From: Aliiroseovarius sp. F20344
GTDB lineage: Bacteria > Pseudomonadota > Alphaproteobacteria > Rhodobacterales > Rhodobacteraceae
DNA: 64,000 nucleotides
Assembly (NCBI RefSeq): GCF_023016155.1
Contig: NZ_JALKBG010000006.1
Span: forward strand, 575,271-639,270
Direction of reading: 5' to 3'
Position 1 is the stretch's first letter. Every line of letters starts with the position of its first letter. The notes under the pieces are model-generated. The model worked only from the letters and a program-made list of their open reading frames with translations. It searched no databases and was not told the DNA's origin. The translations under genes and the position numbers were made by a program. Positions 26,110 to 34,200 of the stretch are shown in pieces.

Positions 26110-27354
26110 ATGACCAAGCACGCCGACAGCTCAATCACCGTACGTCGCCGCCGGGTGTTCTACATTCCGGGCTATGACCCCATTCATCCGCGCCGCTATC
26201 GCGAACTTTACCGCAAAGAAGGGGCGGCACAGGCCGGTATCTCGGGCTATGAGTTGGATCTGATTGGTCGTCAAGGCACGGCCACTTACGGCTGGCAGGT
26301 GCTGGGCCGCATGGATGGATATGAGACGGAAGCCGAATTTGACGTGTTGGTCTGGTCCGACATCGTGCGCAGCAGCATGGAGCGCAACATCCCCCAGACC
26401 TATCTGATGATGTTGCGCACCGCATGGACCTATATCAGTACGGGCACGCTTCGGCGTCTGATGTGGCTTCGTAAAGGTCCTGTGATCGCGGCACTCTATC
26501 CAGTGGTTGCCCTGATCTTGCAGTTCATACTGGCGGTCGTCGTTGGGCTGATCCTAGGGGGACTGGTGCAATGGGCGTTTGGCGGGGTCTCTCCGCTTTT
26601 GGGCCACCTTCTGGGCTGGGTTGCCACGCTGGGTGTTGTCGCGGCCCTTTTGATCTGGTTTCGCAAAATCGACAATAAGCTCTTTATCTACTACCTGATG
26701 CATGACTACAGCTATTCCGCCGCAACCAAAGGAGCGAACCCGCCTGAGCTTGAGGCACGCATGGCTGAGTTTGGCGACCAGATCGCCAGAGCTCTTGAGA
26801 CCGATGTGGACGAGGTATTGGTGATTGGGCATTCATCCGGTGCGCACATCGGCGTGTCGATCCTGTCTGACCTGCTGGTGCAGGGCAGGGTGCCCGCGTC
26901 AGGACCTCAGCTAAACTTCCTGACCCTTGGGCAGGTGGTGCCGATGGTCAGTTTCCTACCTAAAGCTGGGCGGCTGCGGCGTGATCTGAACCGGCTGTCA
27001 CAACAAGATCAGATTGCATGGGTTGATGTGACCGCGCCAGGGGATGGTTGCGCCTTCGCTTTATGCGATCCCGTGACCGTATCTGGGGCGGCCCCGGACA
27101 AGGGCAAACGCTGGCCGCTTGTGTTTTCAGCGGCCTTCACCCAGACGTTGTCGCCCAAACGATGGGCGCAATTGCGCTGGCGTTTTTTCAGGCTGCATTT
27201 CCAGTATCTCTGCGCCTTCGACCAACCCCGAGATTATGACTATTTTCGCATCACTGCGGGTCCACTGACCCTGCGCGACCGGTATCGTAACCGGGCGCCG
27301 TCGAAAAGCCGCATTGACGTCAGCGCGTCAAAATACACATCACTGGTGCCATGA
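26110..27354 (+). CDS. Membrane-anchored alpha/beta-hydrolase-like protein
   Basis: A 414-residue protein not assigned to a named family. Two hydrophobic helices (VIAALYPVVALILQFILAVVVGLILGG at about 120-146 and LLGWVATLGVVAALLIWF at about 162-180) sit in an otherwise soluble chain. VLVIGHSSGAHIGVSIL (about 237-253) is a serine-hydrolase nucleophile elbow (GHSSG), and the N-terminal RRVFYIPGYDP is like an oxyanion-hole strand. Late D and H residues could complete a triad. It overlaps the following P450 gene by four bases (ATGA), so the two are translated as a unit and may act on the same, probably lipophilic, substrate. Confidence 0.7.
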   Translation: MTKHADSSITVRRRRVFYIPGYDPIHPRRYRELYRKEGAAQAGISGYELDLIGRQGTATYGWQVLGRMDGYETEAEFDVLVWSDIVRSSMERNIPQTYLMMLRTAWTYISTGTLRRLMWLRKGPVIAALYPVVALILQFILAVVVGLILGGLVQWAFGGVSPLLGHLLGWVATLGVVAALLIWFRKIDNKLFIYYLMHDYSYSAATKGANPPELEARMAEFGDQIARALETDVDEVLVIGHSSGAHIGVSILSDLLVQGRVPASGPQLNFLTLGQVVPMVSFLPKAGRLRRDLNRLSQQDQIAWVDVTAPGDGCAFALCDPVTVSGAAPDKGKRWPLVFSAAFTQTLSPKRWAQLRWRFFRLHFQYLCAFDQPRDYDYFRITAGPLTLRDRYRNRAPSKSRIDVSASKYTSLVP

Positions 27355-28721
27355 CGGAACCTATGCCCCCTAAACCTCCCTCGCGTGCCGGTCGCGTGTC
27401 GCTGTGGCGCTATGCAAAGCTGTTTCGCAAGGACATCCTGTCGGCCCAGCCCGCGCGGCTGTATCACGCGTGGATGGCAGAGTTTCGAACGCCGTTTTTC
27501 CGCAGCTACATGTGCAATGATCCCGAGCTCGTTGATTTGGTACTGAAACAGCGCCCCGATGATTTTCCCAAATCTGACCGGATTCGCGAAGGGCTTGCCC
27601 CGCTGCTTGGAAACTCGGTTTTCGTCACGAATGGGGATGTTTGGAAACGCCAACGCCGCATCATCGACCCGGCCTTCGAAGGTGGGCGGCTGCGCGAAGT
27701 CTTTCCGGCCATGTGGGACGCGGCGAACGCAGTCGTCGCACGCCTTGAAACTCATTCAGACGGAAAACCCGTTGAGATCGAAAGCCACGCCAGCCATGCA
27801 GCGGCGGATGTAATTTTCCGCACGCTCTTCTCGATCCCTATTGAGCACGAGGTCGCAGGTCGCGTATTTGAAGAGTTCAGGGAACACCAACGCACGCAGC
27901 CCGTGCTGAACTTGGGGGCATTCTTGCCTCTGCCAAAATGGTTCCCCCGCTTTCACAAGCGCGACACGAAACGCACGGCCAAGGTGATACGTCAGTTGAT
28001 CGCGCAGCTGACACAGGACCGAATGCGCGCCATCCAAGATGGGGACGCTCCGGATGATCTGGCAACCAAGATCATGACGACACCGGACCCGGAAACGGGG
28101 AAGTGTTTCGACACAGATGAGATGGTGGATCAGGTGGCCATCTTCTTCCTTGCGGGCCACGAAACCAGTGCGTCGTCTCTGGCATGGGCGCTCTACCTTT
28201 TGGCGCTGTATCCTGAATGGCAGGATCGTGTGGCAACAGAAGCGCGGGCTGAAATCGATCCGGATAAGGTGTATTTCTCAGTCATGTCGAAACTCCGCAT
28301 TTCGCGTGATGTGTTTCGTGAAACCATGCGTCTTTACCCGCCGGTTCCAATGATGGTGCGCGAAGCGCAATGCCCCGAACGTTTTCGGGCGCGCGACGTA
28401 CCAGCAGGAAGTCAGATCGTGCTCAGCCCGTGGCATCTGCATCGTCATGAACGTTTGTGGGACAACCCGGATGGGTTTGACCCTGACCGGTTTCAAACGC
28501 CGAACGGCAAAGAATGTCTGCGCAACGCCTACATCCCCTTTTCTACCGGGCAAAGGGTTTGTCCGGGATCTGGATTCGCCATGATCGAAGGGCCGTTGCT
28601 TCTGTCGATGCTGGTGCGATCTTACCGGTTTGAACTTGTGAAAAACCGCCCTGCAATACCTGTCGCACACCTGACTGTGCGTGGAAAAGACGGAATTTGG
28701 CTGTCCATTACGCAACGTTAA
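27351..28721 (+). CDS. Cytochrome P450
   Basis: A 456-residue monooxygenase without membrane anchor. The I-helix oxygen-binding motif is AGHETSASSLAWALY (about 264-278), ExxR is FRETMRLYPPVPMM (about 325-338), and the heme-cysteine loop is FSTGQRVCPGSGFAMIEG (F..G.R.C.G, about 392-409). WKRQRRIIDPAF (C-helix W-R) also fits. The sequence resembles broad fatty-acid/terpene-type bacterial P450s more than CYP101/CYP153; substrate unknown. No ferredoxin or ferredoxin reductase gene is adjacent, so electrons must come from elsewhere. Coupled by ATGA overlap to the hydrolase gene. Confidence 0.93.
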   Translation: MTEPMPPKPPSRAGRVSLWRYAKLFRKDILSAQPARLYHAWMAEFRTPFFRSYMCNDPELVDLVLKQRPDDFPKSDRIREGLAPLLGNSVFVTNGDVWKRQRRIIDPAFEGGRLREVFPAMWDAANAVVARLETHSDGKPVEIESHASHAAADVIFRTLFSIPIEHEVAGRVFEEFREHQRTQPVLNLGAFLPLPKWFPRFHKRDTKRTAKVIRQLIAQLTQDRMRAIQDGDAPDDLATKIMTTPDPETGKCFDTDEMVDQVAIFFLAGHETSASSLAWALYLLALYPEWQDRVATEARAEIDPDKVYFSVMSKLRISRDVFRETMRLYPPVPMMVREAQCPERFRARDVPAGSQIVLSPWHLHRHERLWDNPDGFDPDRFQTPNGKECLRNAYIPFSTGQRVCPGSGFAMIEGPLLLSMLVRSYRFELVKNRPAIPVAHLTVRGKDGIWLSITQR

Positions 28722-28862
28722 GCGTTGGGAATCACTCAGGGAAAACAAAAAGATATTCTTTGAATCGCATATTTGGTGACAGAAACGCGCCTTTTCCCCG
28801 TTTACCGAAACGTCAACTTGTCCAAAATACATGTCATCAGGGGAAACACATTGGGGAATGTG

Positions 28863-29108
28863 ATGATGCCTATCGCTGCCAATCTAACTGCTCCAAAAGG
28901 GGGGGCTTATCGTATGTCGCTTCCTGCATGGCGTATATTCGGTGCTCGTTCTGACGATGCCGAAAACGAAGAGAACTTGTCGAGAGAAGAGCTGGAAGGC
29001 CTCTTTCAAGATGTCCTGCAACCAGGGCAAGACGGTAAGAAGCTTTCGCCAGATGAACTGAGCGAACAGCACCGTATCGCACGCATCCGTGCCGCCCTTC
29101 GGGGCTAA
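28863..29108 (+). CDS. Small hypothetical protein
   Basis: An 81-residue protein of unknown function; the C-terminal two thirds are acidic and helical (ENEENLSREELEGLFQDVLQ, LSPDELSEQHRIARIRAALRG). Two starts are possible: ATG 28863 (GGGGA seven bases upstream) or ATG 28914 (65 aa, preceded by AAGGGGGGG). No membrane segment or known motif. It is convergent with the RHH gene of the fumC operon. Confidence 0.55.
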   Translation: MMPIAANLTAPKGGAYRMSLPAWRIFGARSDDAENEENLSREELEGLFQDVLQPGQDGKKLSPDELSEQHRIARIRAALRG

Positions 29109-29120
29109 ACCACGCGGCCG

Positions 29121-29345
29121 CTAGTTGTTGATTTGGTTCTGCGTGTATTCCAGAACATAGACCCGGATTGCCGAGGCCAGCCCACGGTCAACACCGCGTT
29201 CATTGTCGATCTCGGCCGCTAAGGCATTCAATGGAAGACCGCGCGCTTTTGCGATCAGTTGAAACGCCTGCCAGAACTCAGGTTCCAAGGATACGGATGT
29301 TCGGTGCCCGTGAAGGGTGAGTGAGTGTTTTACGGGTCTGCTCAT
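29121..29345 (-). CDS. Ribbon-helix-helix domain protein
   Basis: A 74-residue protein: KHSLTLHGHRTSVSLEPEFWQAFQLIAKARGLPLNALAAEID fits the RHH_4 (aryl-sulfate-sulfotransferase-associated) ribbon-helix-helix domain, a short DNA-binding fold. Its start codon overlaps the stop of the DUF4169 gene by four bases, which in turn overlaps fumC, so all three form one operon. Likely a small regulator; its target is unknown. Confidence 0.82.
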   Translation of the reverse strand: MSRPVKHSLTLHGHRTSVSLEPEFWQAFQLIAKARGLPLNALAAEIDNERGVDRGLASAIRVYVLEYTQNQINN

Positions 29346-29536
29346 TCGTCATGATCCCGCTTGTGTCCATCTAAGTGGGACTGCGCGCGCGATGCACTCG
29401 TCTTTTCAGATAGTTTTTGCGCTTTTGTGCGCCCATACTTCACGGCGTTTTCGTCAGCGCGGGCCTTTTTGGCAGCCCGTGCTTTTTCTTTTCGAAACCG
29501 GTTCAGGTTGACCGGCCCTGAACCAGATTCGGGCAT
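29342..29536 (-). CDS. DUF4169 family small basic protein
   Basis: A 64-residue, very basic protein (VNLNRFRKEKARAAKKARADENAVKYGRTKAQK) matching the DUF4169 pattern common in Rhodobacterales, function unknown. Its ATG shares one base with the fumC stop (TGATG), and its own end overlaps the RHH gene start (ATGA), a sign of strong translational coupling in a fumC-DUF4169-RHH operon. Confidence 0.82.
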   Translation of the reverse strand: MPESGSGPVNLNRFRKEKARAAKKARADENAVKYGRTKAQKLSEKTSASRAQSHLDGHKRDHDE

Positions 29537-30930
29537 CAGTCCTTCGGGCCGATCATTTGTTCAGGACGGACCACTTCGTCAAAGGTTTTCTCGTCTACGA
29601 AACCAAGGGCGATGGCTTCTTCCTTCAGGGTGGTGCCGTTCTTATGCGCGGTCTTGGCCACTTTGGTCGCGTTGTCATAGCCGATGGTCGGGGCCAAAGC
29701 TGTCACCAGCATCAGGCTTTCCTTCATCAGCTTGTCGATGCGCGAATCGTTGGCTTGAATGCCGTTCAACATCCGCTCAGTGAAGCTGTCTGTCGCGTCG
29801 CCCAGAAGCTGGATCGACTGCAGCAGGTTGTAGCTCATCATCGGGTTATAGACGTTGAGTTCGAAGTGACCCTGCGAACCCGCAAAGGTCATTGCGGCGT
29901 TATTGCCCATAACGTGGGCGGCAACTTGGGTCAGCGCCTCGGCCTGCGTAGGGTTCACCTTGCCCGGCATGATCGACGATCCCGGTTCGTTTTCCGGCAA
30001 GATCAGTTCGCCCAGACCCGAGCGCGGGCCGGAGCCCAAAAAGCGGATGTCATTGGCGATTTTGTAGCAGCTGCCAGCAACTGTGGCCAAAGCGCCCGAC
30101 ATGAAGACCATGGCGTCGTGGGCCGACAGGGCCTCGAATTTATTCGGTGCGGTCACGAAGGGCAGGCCAGTGATGCGCGCCATATTGGCCGCAACGGTTT
30201 CGCCCCAACCTTTTTTGGTGTTGAGCCCGGTGCCCACGGCGGTGCCGCCCTGTGCCAGCTCGTAAATGCCGGGCAGGGCCAGCTTCACCCGTTCGATGCC
30301 CTGACGGATCATATGGGCGTAGCCTGAAAACTCCTGACCCAGTGTGAGCGGGGTGGCGTCCTGCGTATGGGTGCGGCCGATCTTGATGATGTCTTTGAAC
30401 TCTTCTTCCTTGGCCTCAAGCCCTTTCAGAAGCTTTTCAAGACCCGGCAGAAGCACGTCACGAACCATCATCGCCGTTGCAATATGCATGGCGGTTGGGA
30501 AGGTGTCGTTTGACGACTGGCCCATGTTGCAGTGATCATTGGGATGAACCGGGTCTTTCGAGCCGATCACGCCACCCATGATTTCAATCGCACGGTTTGC
30601 GATCACTTCGTTCGAGTTCATGTTCGACTGGGTGCCAGAACCGGTCTGCCAGACGACCAGCGGGAAGTTGTCGTCGAACTTGCCCGCGACCACTTCGCTT
30701 GCGGCCTGAATGACGGCATCTGCGATCTTGGGATCCATGTCACCGGCGGCCTTGTTGGCCTCAGCGCACGCTTGCTTGATAACGCCCAGCGCGCGCACGA
30801 TGGCGACGGGTTGCTTTTCCCAGCCAATCGGGAAGTTCATCAAAGAGCGCTGCGTCTGCGCGCCCCAATACTTGTCGGCGGGAACCTCAAGGGGGCCAAA
30901 GCTGTCGGATTCGGTGCGGGTCTGGGTCAT
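29536..30930 (-). CDS. fumC: Class II fumarate hydratase
   Basis: Interconverts fumarate and malate in the TCA cycle; oxygen-stable, iron-free. The 464-residue protein starts [27 protein letters not shown] and carries [30 protein letters not shown] and the superfamily signature [12 protein letters not shown] (about residues 317-328). It heads an operon with two tiny genes. A GGGATACC-N12-GGTATTCC inverted repeat lies about 75-100 bp upstream of the start codon. Confidence 0.97.
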   Translation of the reverse strand: MTQTRTESDSFGPLEVPADKYWGAQTQRSLMNFPIGWEKQPVAIVRALGVIKQACAEANKAAGDMDPKIADAVIQAASEVVAGKFDDNFPLVVWQTGSGTQSNMNSNEVIANRAIEIMGGVIGSKDPVHPNDHCNMGQSSNDTFPTAMHIATAMMVRDVLLPGLEKLLKGLEAKEEEFKDIIKIGRTHTQDATPLTLGQEFSGYAHMIRQGIERVKLALPGIYELAQGGTAVGTGLNTKKGWGETVAANMARITGLPFVTAPNKFEALSAHDAMVFMSGALATVAGSCYKIANDIRFLGSGPRSGLGELILPENEPGSSIMPGKVNPTQAEALTQVAAHVMGNNAAMTFAGSQGHFELNVYNPMMSYNLLQSIQLLGDATDSFTERMLNGIQANDSRIDKLMKESLMLVTALAPTIGYDNATKVAKTAHKNGTTLKEEAIALGFVDEKTFDEVVRPEQMIGPKD

Positions 30931-31004
30931 GTCTTTGCGCCTTTGTCAAAAATACCGCGTTCTTCATAGCGGAATGGGCGCAAAGTTCAATACTGTATAC
31001 CGTG

Positions 31005-31032
31005 GGATACCGCTAACGTTATTGGTATTCCT
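31005..31032. promoter_or_regulatory. Inverted repeat upstream of fumC (possible operator)
   Basis: GGGATACC (31005-31012) and GGTATTCC (31025-31032) are inverted repeats separated by 12 bases in the 127-bp gap between sspB and fumC; a further GTATACC precedes them. The regulator is unknown. Confidence 0.35.
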
Positions 31033-31057
31033 TAAGTCGTCGAACTGCCGATCATGC

Positions 31058-31579
31058 TTACTTGCGGAAGCTGTCCAAGCTGACGATCTCAGCGTCGTGA
31101 TGCTCTTCTTCGACATCTTCCGCTATGTTCGCCTCAGCCTCGTCATGTTCGGGATCGGAAACAGGCTGCTCTTCTTCAGGCAGGATGTCGTCGTCACCCG
31201 CAAGATGCAGATCAGGGTGGTGTTCTTCCTGCATTTCGAAACGCAGGCCGAACTCGACAGACGGATCCACAAAGGTGCGTATCGCGTCGTAGGGCACGTA
31301 GAGCGTTTCGGGGACGTCACCGAAATTCAGGGTAACGGAAAAGCCGTCTTCGCCCACATCAAGGTTATCAAACCAATGCTGCAAAACGATGGTCATATCT
31401 TCTGGAAAACGATCCTTCATCCAGTCCGCGATCTCGACATCTTCATGATGGGTGTCGAAGTTGATGAAGAAATGATGCTCGCCCGGAAGCCCGTCGCGTG
31501 CCACATCATCCAGCACTTTACGGATCAATCCACGCATGGCGTCATGCATCAGATTTCCATAGTCGATCTGGTCGGACAT
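31058..31579 (-). CDS. sspB: SspB family ClpXP adaptor
   Basis: SspB tethers ssrA-tagged proteins to ClpX. The 173-residue protein is of the alphaproteobacterial type: a folded N-terminal domain (YGNLMHDAMRGLIRKVLDDVARDGLPGEHHFFINFDT, VLQHWFDNLDV, FSVTLNFGDVPETLYVPYDAIRTFVDP), then a long acidic linker and the short C-terminal EIVSLDSFRK that docks on the ClpX zinc domain. The gene stands upstream of fumC. The tmRNA that makes its substrate tag lies 2.2 kb away on the same strand. Confidence 0.93.
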   Translation of the reverse strand: MSDQIDYGNLMHDAMRGLIRKVLDDVARDGLPGEHHFFINFDTHHEDVEIADWMKDRFPEDMTIVLQHWFDNLDVGEDGFSVTLNFGDVPETLYVPYDAIRTFVDPSVEFGLRFEMQEEHHPDLHLAGDDDILPEEEQPVSDPEHDEAEANIAEDVEEEHHDAEIVSLDSFRK

Positions 31580-31646
31580 GTGCGGGACCTCCTGCGCTTT
31601 CAGTCAGAATAGGGGCAGTCTGTTTGGAAGGGAAGATAGGAAGTGA

Positions 31647-32897
31647 TCAACCGAACAGAAGATTGCTGCCTAATCCGGCGAGTGCCATCAGCAAAAGGGT
31701 GAGGGGGAGCGACAGCCGGGTCAGCAAGAGGGCTGAGAGTGCACAGAGACTGAGGGCTGTCAGATCAACCGAGGACAGGACGGGCCGCAATCCGGGCAAT
31801 CCTTCCCAAATCGGGCGGGTTTGTGAAAAGAACACTGTAATGGCGAACCACAGCATCAGGTTGGCGATGACGCCAACAATGGCCGCAGTGATGGCGCGTA
31901 GGGCCCCGTCCAGCCGGGGCTGGTTGGTCAGCCACTCCACATGCGGGGCCGCAGTGAATATCCATAGAAAGCACGGGACAAAGGTGGCCCAGAGCGTCAT
32001 GAAGCCTGCAGCAAGAGCCAACCCGACCCCTGCCAGATTGTAGCCAGCCATGAAGCCCACGAATTGTGTCACAAGGATCAATGGCCCTGGCGTGGTTTCT
32101 GCCAGCCCCAGACCGTCCACCATCTGGCCAGCGCTGATCCAGCCCTCTGTCTCAACTGCGGCTTGCGCCATATAGGCAAGCACCGCATAGGCTCCGCCAA
32201 AGCTGACAACCGCGAGTTTTGAGAAGAAAAGCCCAATATCGACCAGAAAATCCGCGCCCAGCAGATAGGCCAGAGCAATTGGAGCCACCCACAATGTGCC
32301 CCATGTCATGATGGTTGCGGCGGTGTTGCCAGCGGGTCGGTCCAAGCGTGGAGCACGTGGGGCATGGCCTGACGCGCGCAGCGCTCCGAACAGGGCGGCA
32401 GTGATGACCACAAGCGGGAAGGGCAACCCAAACAAGTAGAGAGCGGTGAACGCTGCGAGCGCGATCAGCCAATGCAGCGGGCGTTTCAGCGTTTTCCGGC
32501 CCAGCTTCAAAAGTGCCTGAATAACAACAACGACGACGGTGGCCTTGATGCCTAGAAATAATGCCTCGATCGCGGGGATGCCGCCCCATACGGCATATGC
32601 CAGCGCCAAGGCAAACATCACCGCCGCACCCGGCAAAACAAAAAGAAGCCCGGCAATTAGTCCGCCGATCACGCCGCGCAAGCGCCAGCCTGAATAGGTG
32701 CAAAGCTGCATCGCCTCGGGGCCGGGCAGCAACATGCAAAACGACAGGGCGCGCAGAAACTGATCCTCGCTCAGCCATGGGCGCTCGTCGACCAATTCTT
32801 TATGCATAACGGCAATCTGCGCTGCTGGTCCGCCAAACGACATCAGGCCAATGCGGGTGAAAACGCGGGTCAGTTCCGCCAAGCCGGGAGGTGTCAT
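31647..32897 (-). CDS. chrA: Chromate transporter ChrA
   Basis: A 416-residue inner-membrane protein of the CHR superfamily that exports chromate. It is the long type with two homologous halves: MSFGGPAAQIAVMHKELVDERPWLSEDQF in the first and VVSFGGAYAVLAYMAQAAVETEGWISAGQMVDGLGLAETTPGPLILVTQFVGF in the second. About ten hydrophobic segments. Its ATG overlaps the end of the ChrB-like gene by four bases, so chrB-chrA are coupled. Confidence 0.94.
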   Translation of the reverse strand: MTPPGLAELTRVFTRIGLMSFGGPAAQIAVMHKELVDERPWLSEDQFLRALSFCMLLPGPEAMQLCTYSGWRLRGVIGGLIAGLLFVLPGAAVMFALALAYAVWGGIPAIEALFLGIKATVVVVVIQALLKLGRKTLKRPLHWLIALAAFTALYLFGLPFPLVVITAALFGALRASGHAPRAPRLDRPAGNTAATIMTWGTLWVAPIALAYLLGADFLVDIGLFFSKLAVVSFGGAYAVLAYMAQAAVETEGWISAGQMVDGLGLAETTPGPLILVTQFVGFMAGYNLAGVGLALAAGFMTLWATFVPCFLWIFTAAPHVEWLTNQPRLDGALRAITAAIVGVIANLMLWFAITVFFSQTRPIWEGLPGLRPVLSSVDLTALSLCALSALLLTRLSLPLTLLLMALAGLGSNLLFG

Positions 32898-33709
32898 CGT
32901 GCCCCCCGGTTGTCAGGCCAATCATGGGTTTCGTCCGCCCCATCACGGGCCCAACGATAGAGCGCATCATAGAGGGGCATTGCCGCGTCCAACTGCTCTG
33001 TGTCGTTTTTGTATTGCCGCGACAGCCCGACCGAAAGCGCCAGAAGCCCAGCCGCCTCGGGCACGTCAGCAAGCCGGTTGGTGTCCGCCGCGCGCACGAC
33101 TTCCGCCAGACGGGACATGGCCGGGGTGGCCAACGCAAACTCTTCGATCATCGTGTCAAAGCTGCATCGTGGACCGCGATGGGACCAGAAAGTGTCCTCG
33201 ATATCGAACGGAGTTGCGTCATACCTTGCGGCCACATCTACGACTTGTGCAGGCGGGACAAATAGAAAGCGCGCGTCCGGGTCGACAAAGCGACGGATCA
33301 GCCACGGGCAGGCGATGCGATCAATCTTGGGGCGATGGCGAGTTACCCAAAGCGTCGCCCCGTCTTGTTTGGCAGGGATCGAGGCTGCTGGGACGCGCGG
33401 CTGTTTGGCATCGCGCCACGCATAGTTGCCACCGGCCAGAACCTCGGCCCGCAATCCGGCGTCTCGCAATATCGCAGCCGCGCCATGGCTCAGCTTCCCG
33501 CCTTTCTGGCAGATCGTGACCACGAGGCGGTCATCCAATGAGGGCAGCAAGGTACGAATACCAGTGTGTGGATGGCGCACCGCGCTGGGGACCAAAAACG
33601 GGTCGGCGTCAAAGTCCTCGTCGATCGAGACATCAATTAGTACCGGCGCGTCAGGCGTGCCGATCAAGCGCATCAGCTGGGCGGGTGAAATTTCGGAAAA
33701 TGCAGGCAT
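32894..33709 (-). CDS. chrB: Chromate resistance protein: rhodanese domain fused to ChrB C-terminal domain
   Basis: A 271-residue protein. The first ~105 residues form a rhodanese-like domain (SPAQLMRLIGTPDAPVLIDVS, active-site loop VTICQKGGKLSHGAAAILRDAG). The remainder is the ChrB/COG4275 domain (LWVTRHRPKIDRIACPWLIRRFVDPDARFLFVPP, FSHRGPRCSFDTMIEEFAL-type block). ChrB proteins sense chromate or help its reduction; the N-terminal DNA-binding part of regulator ChrB is replaced here by rhodanese, so a metal/sulfur-handling role is more likely than repression. ATG 33709 preferred over TTG 33730. Confidence 0.87.
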   Translation of the reverse strand: MPAFSEISPAQLMRLIGTPDAPVLIDVSIDEDFDADPFLVPSAVRHPHTGIRTLLPSLDDRLVVTICQKGGKLSHGAAAILRDAGLRAEVLAGGNYAWRDAKQPRVPAASIPAKQDGATLWVTRHRPKIDRIACPWLIRRFVDPDARFLFVPPAQVVDVAARYDATPFDIEDTFWSHRGPRCSFDTMIEEFALATPAMSRLAEVVRAADTNRLADVPEAAGLLALSVGLSRQYKNDTEQLDAAMPLYDALYRWARDGADETHDWPDNRGAR

Positions 33710-33819
33710 GGCTGGGCATCCTTCAAACAAGTTTGGTGATGGATGCGAACCTTGAGCCTCGGCCTCACGGGGTGGTTACGCGAACCCCATAGGCATTTTG
33801 TGCCAGACCCAAGGGGCAG

Positions 33820-34165
33820 GGGTCAAGGTCTTGAAGTGCACGAGAAATGGAAGTGCAGGCTTCTGTTGCCAGGTGCCTGCGAACCCCGCCCTAAGCTGCT
33901 AGGCCTAGGGGCTTAAGTTTCGGCGACCCGAACTGCTTACGCAGCCAGAGCCATTGCCGGAGCTTTGTTGTCATTTGCAACTAGCTTAAATGAACCGATA
34001 ACGGTGGTATCTCACCGAAACAAAGCTAACCCCTTTAGACGTCCGTCGATCCTATTTCGCCCCCAAGGTCCCCAAATGAAGGATATTGGTGGAGGCGCCG
34101 GGTACCGCCCCCGGGTCCGATCCGCTTATTACGAGCGCGTTTATGTCCATAGTCCCCGAGGGGAC
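33820..34165 (-). ncRNA. ssrA: Two-piece (circularly permuted) transfer-messenger RNA
   Basis: On the minus strand the acceptor piece comes first (about 34165 to 34087) and ends GGCGCCTCCACCA, with CCA encoded at 34089-34087. A 22-nt spacer (34086-34065) follows, then the coding piece starting GGGGGCGAAATAGGATCGAC at 34064. GGGGGCG pairs with CGCCTCC to make the acceptor stem. The tag frame runs 33978-33937 and encodes ANDNKAPAMALAA then TAA. A GCAGGC/GCCTGC pseudoknot-type helix lies near the end. tmRNA rescues stalled ribosomes and marks the products for ClpXP. The 5' end is set by the promoter; the 3' end of the coding piece is approximate. Confidence 0.93.
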
Positions 34166-34171
34166 AGGGAA

Positions 34172-34200
34172 CATATATGGTCACCATACGGCCGGTTCAA
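34172..34200 (-). promoter_or_regulatory. Sigma-70 promoter of ssrA
   Basis: On the minus strand TTGAAC (34200-34195), a 17-bp spacer and TATATG (34177-34172) place the start near 34165, just before the acceptor-piece hairpin GTCCCC-TC-GGGGAC. The -35 box overlaps the stop codon of the upstream desaturase gene. Confidence 0.75.
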
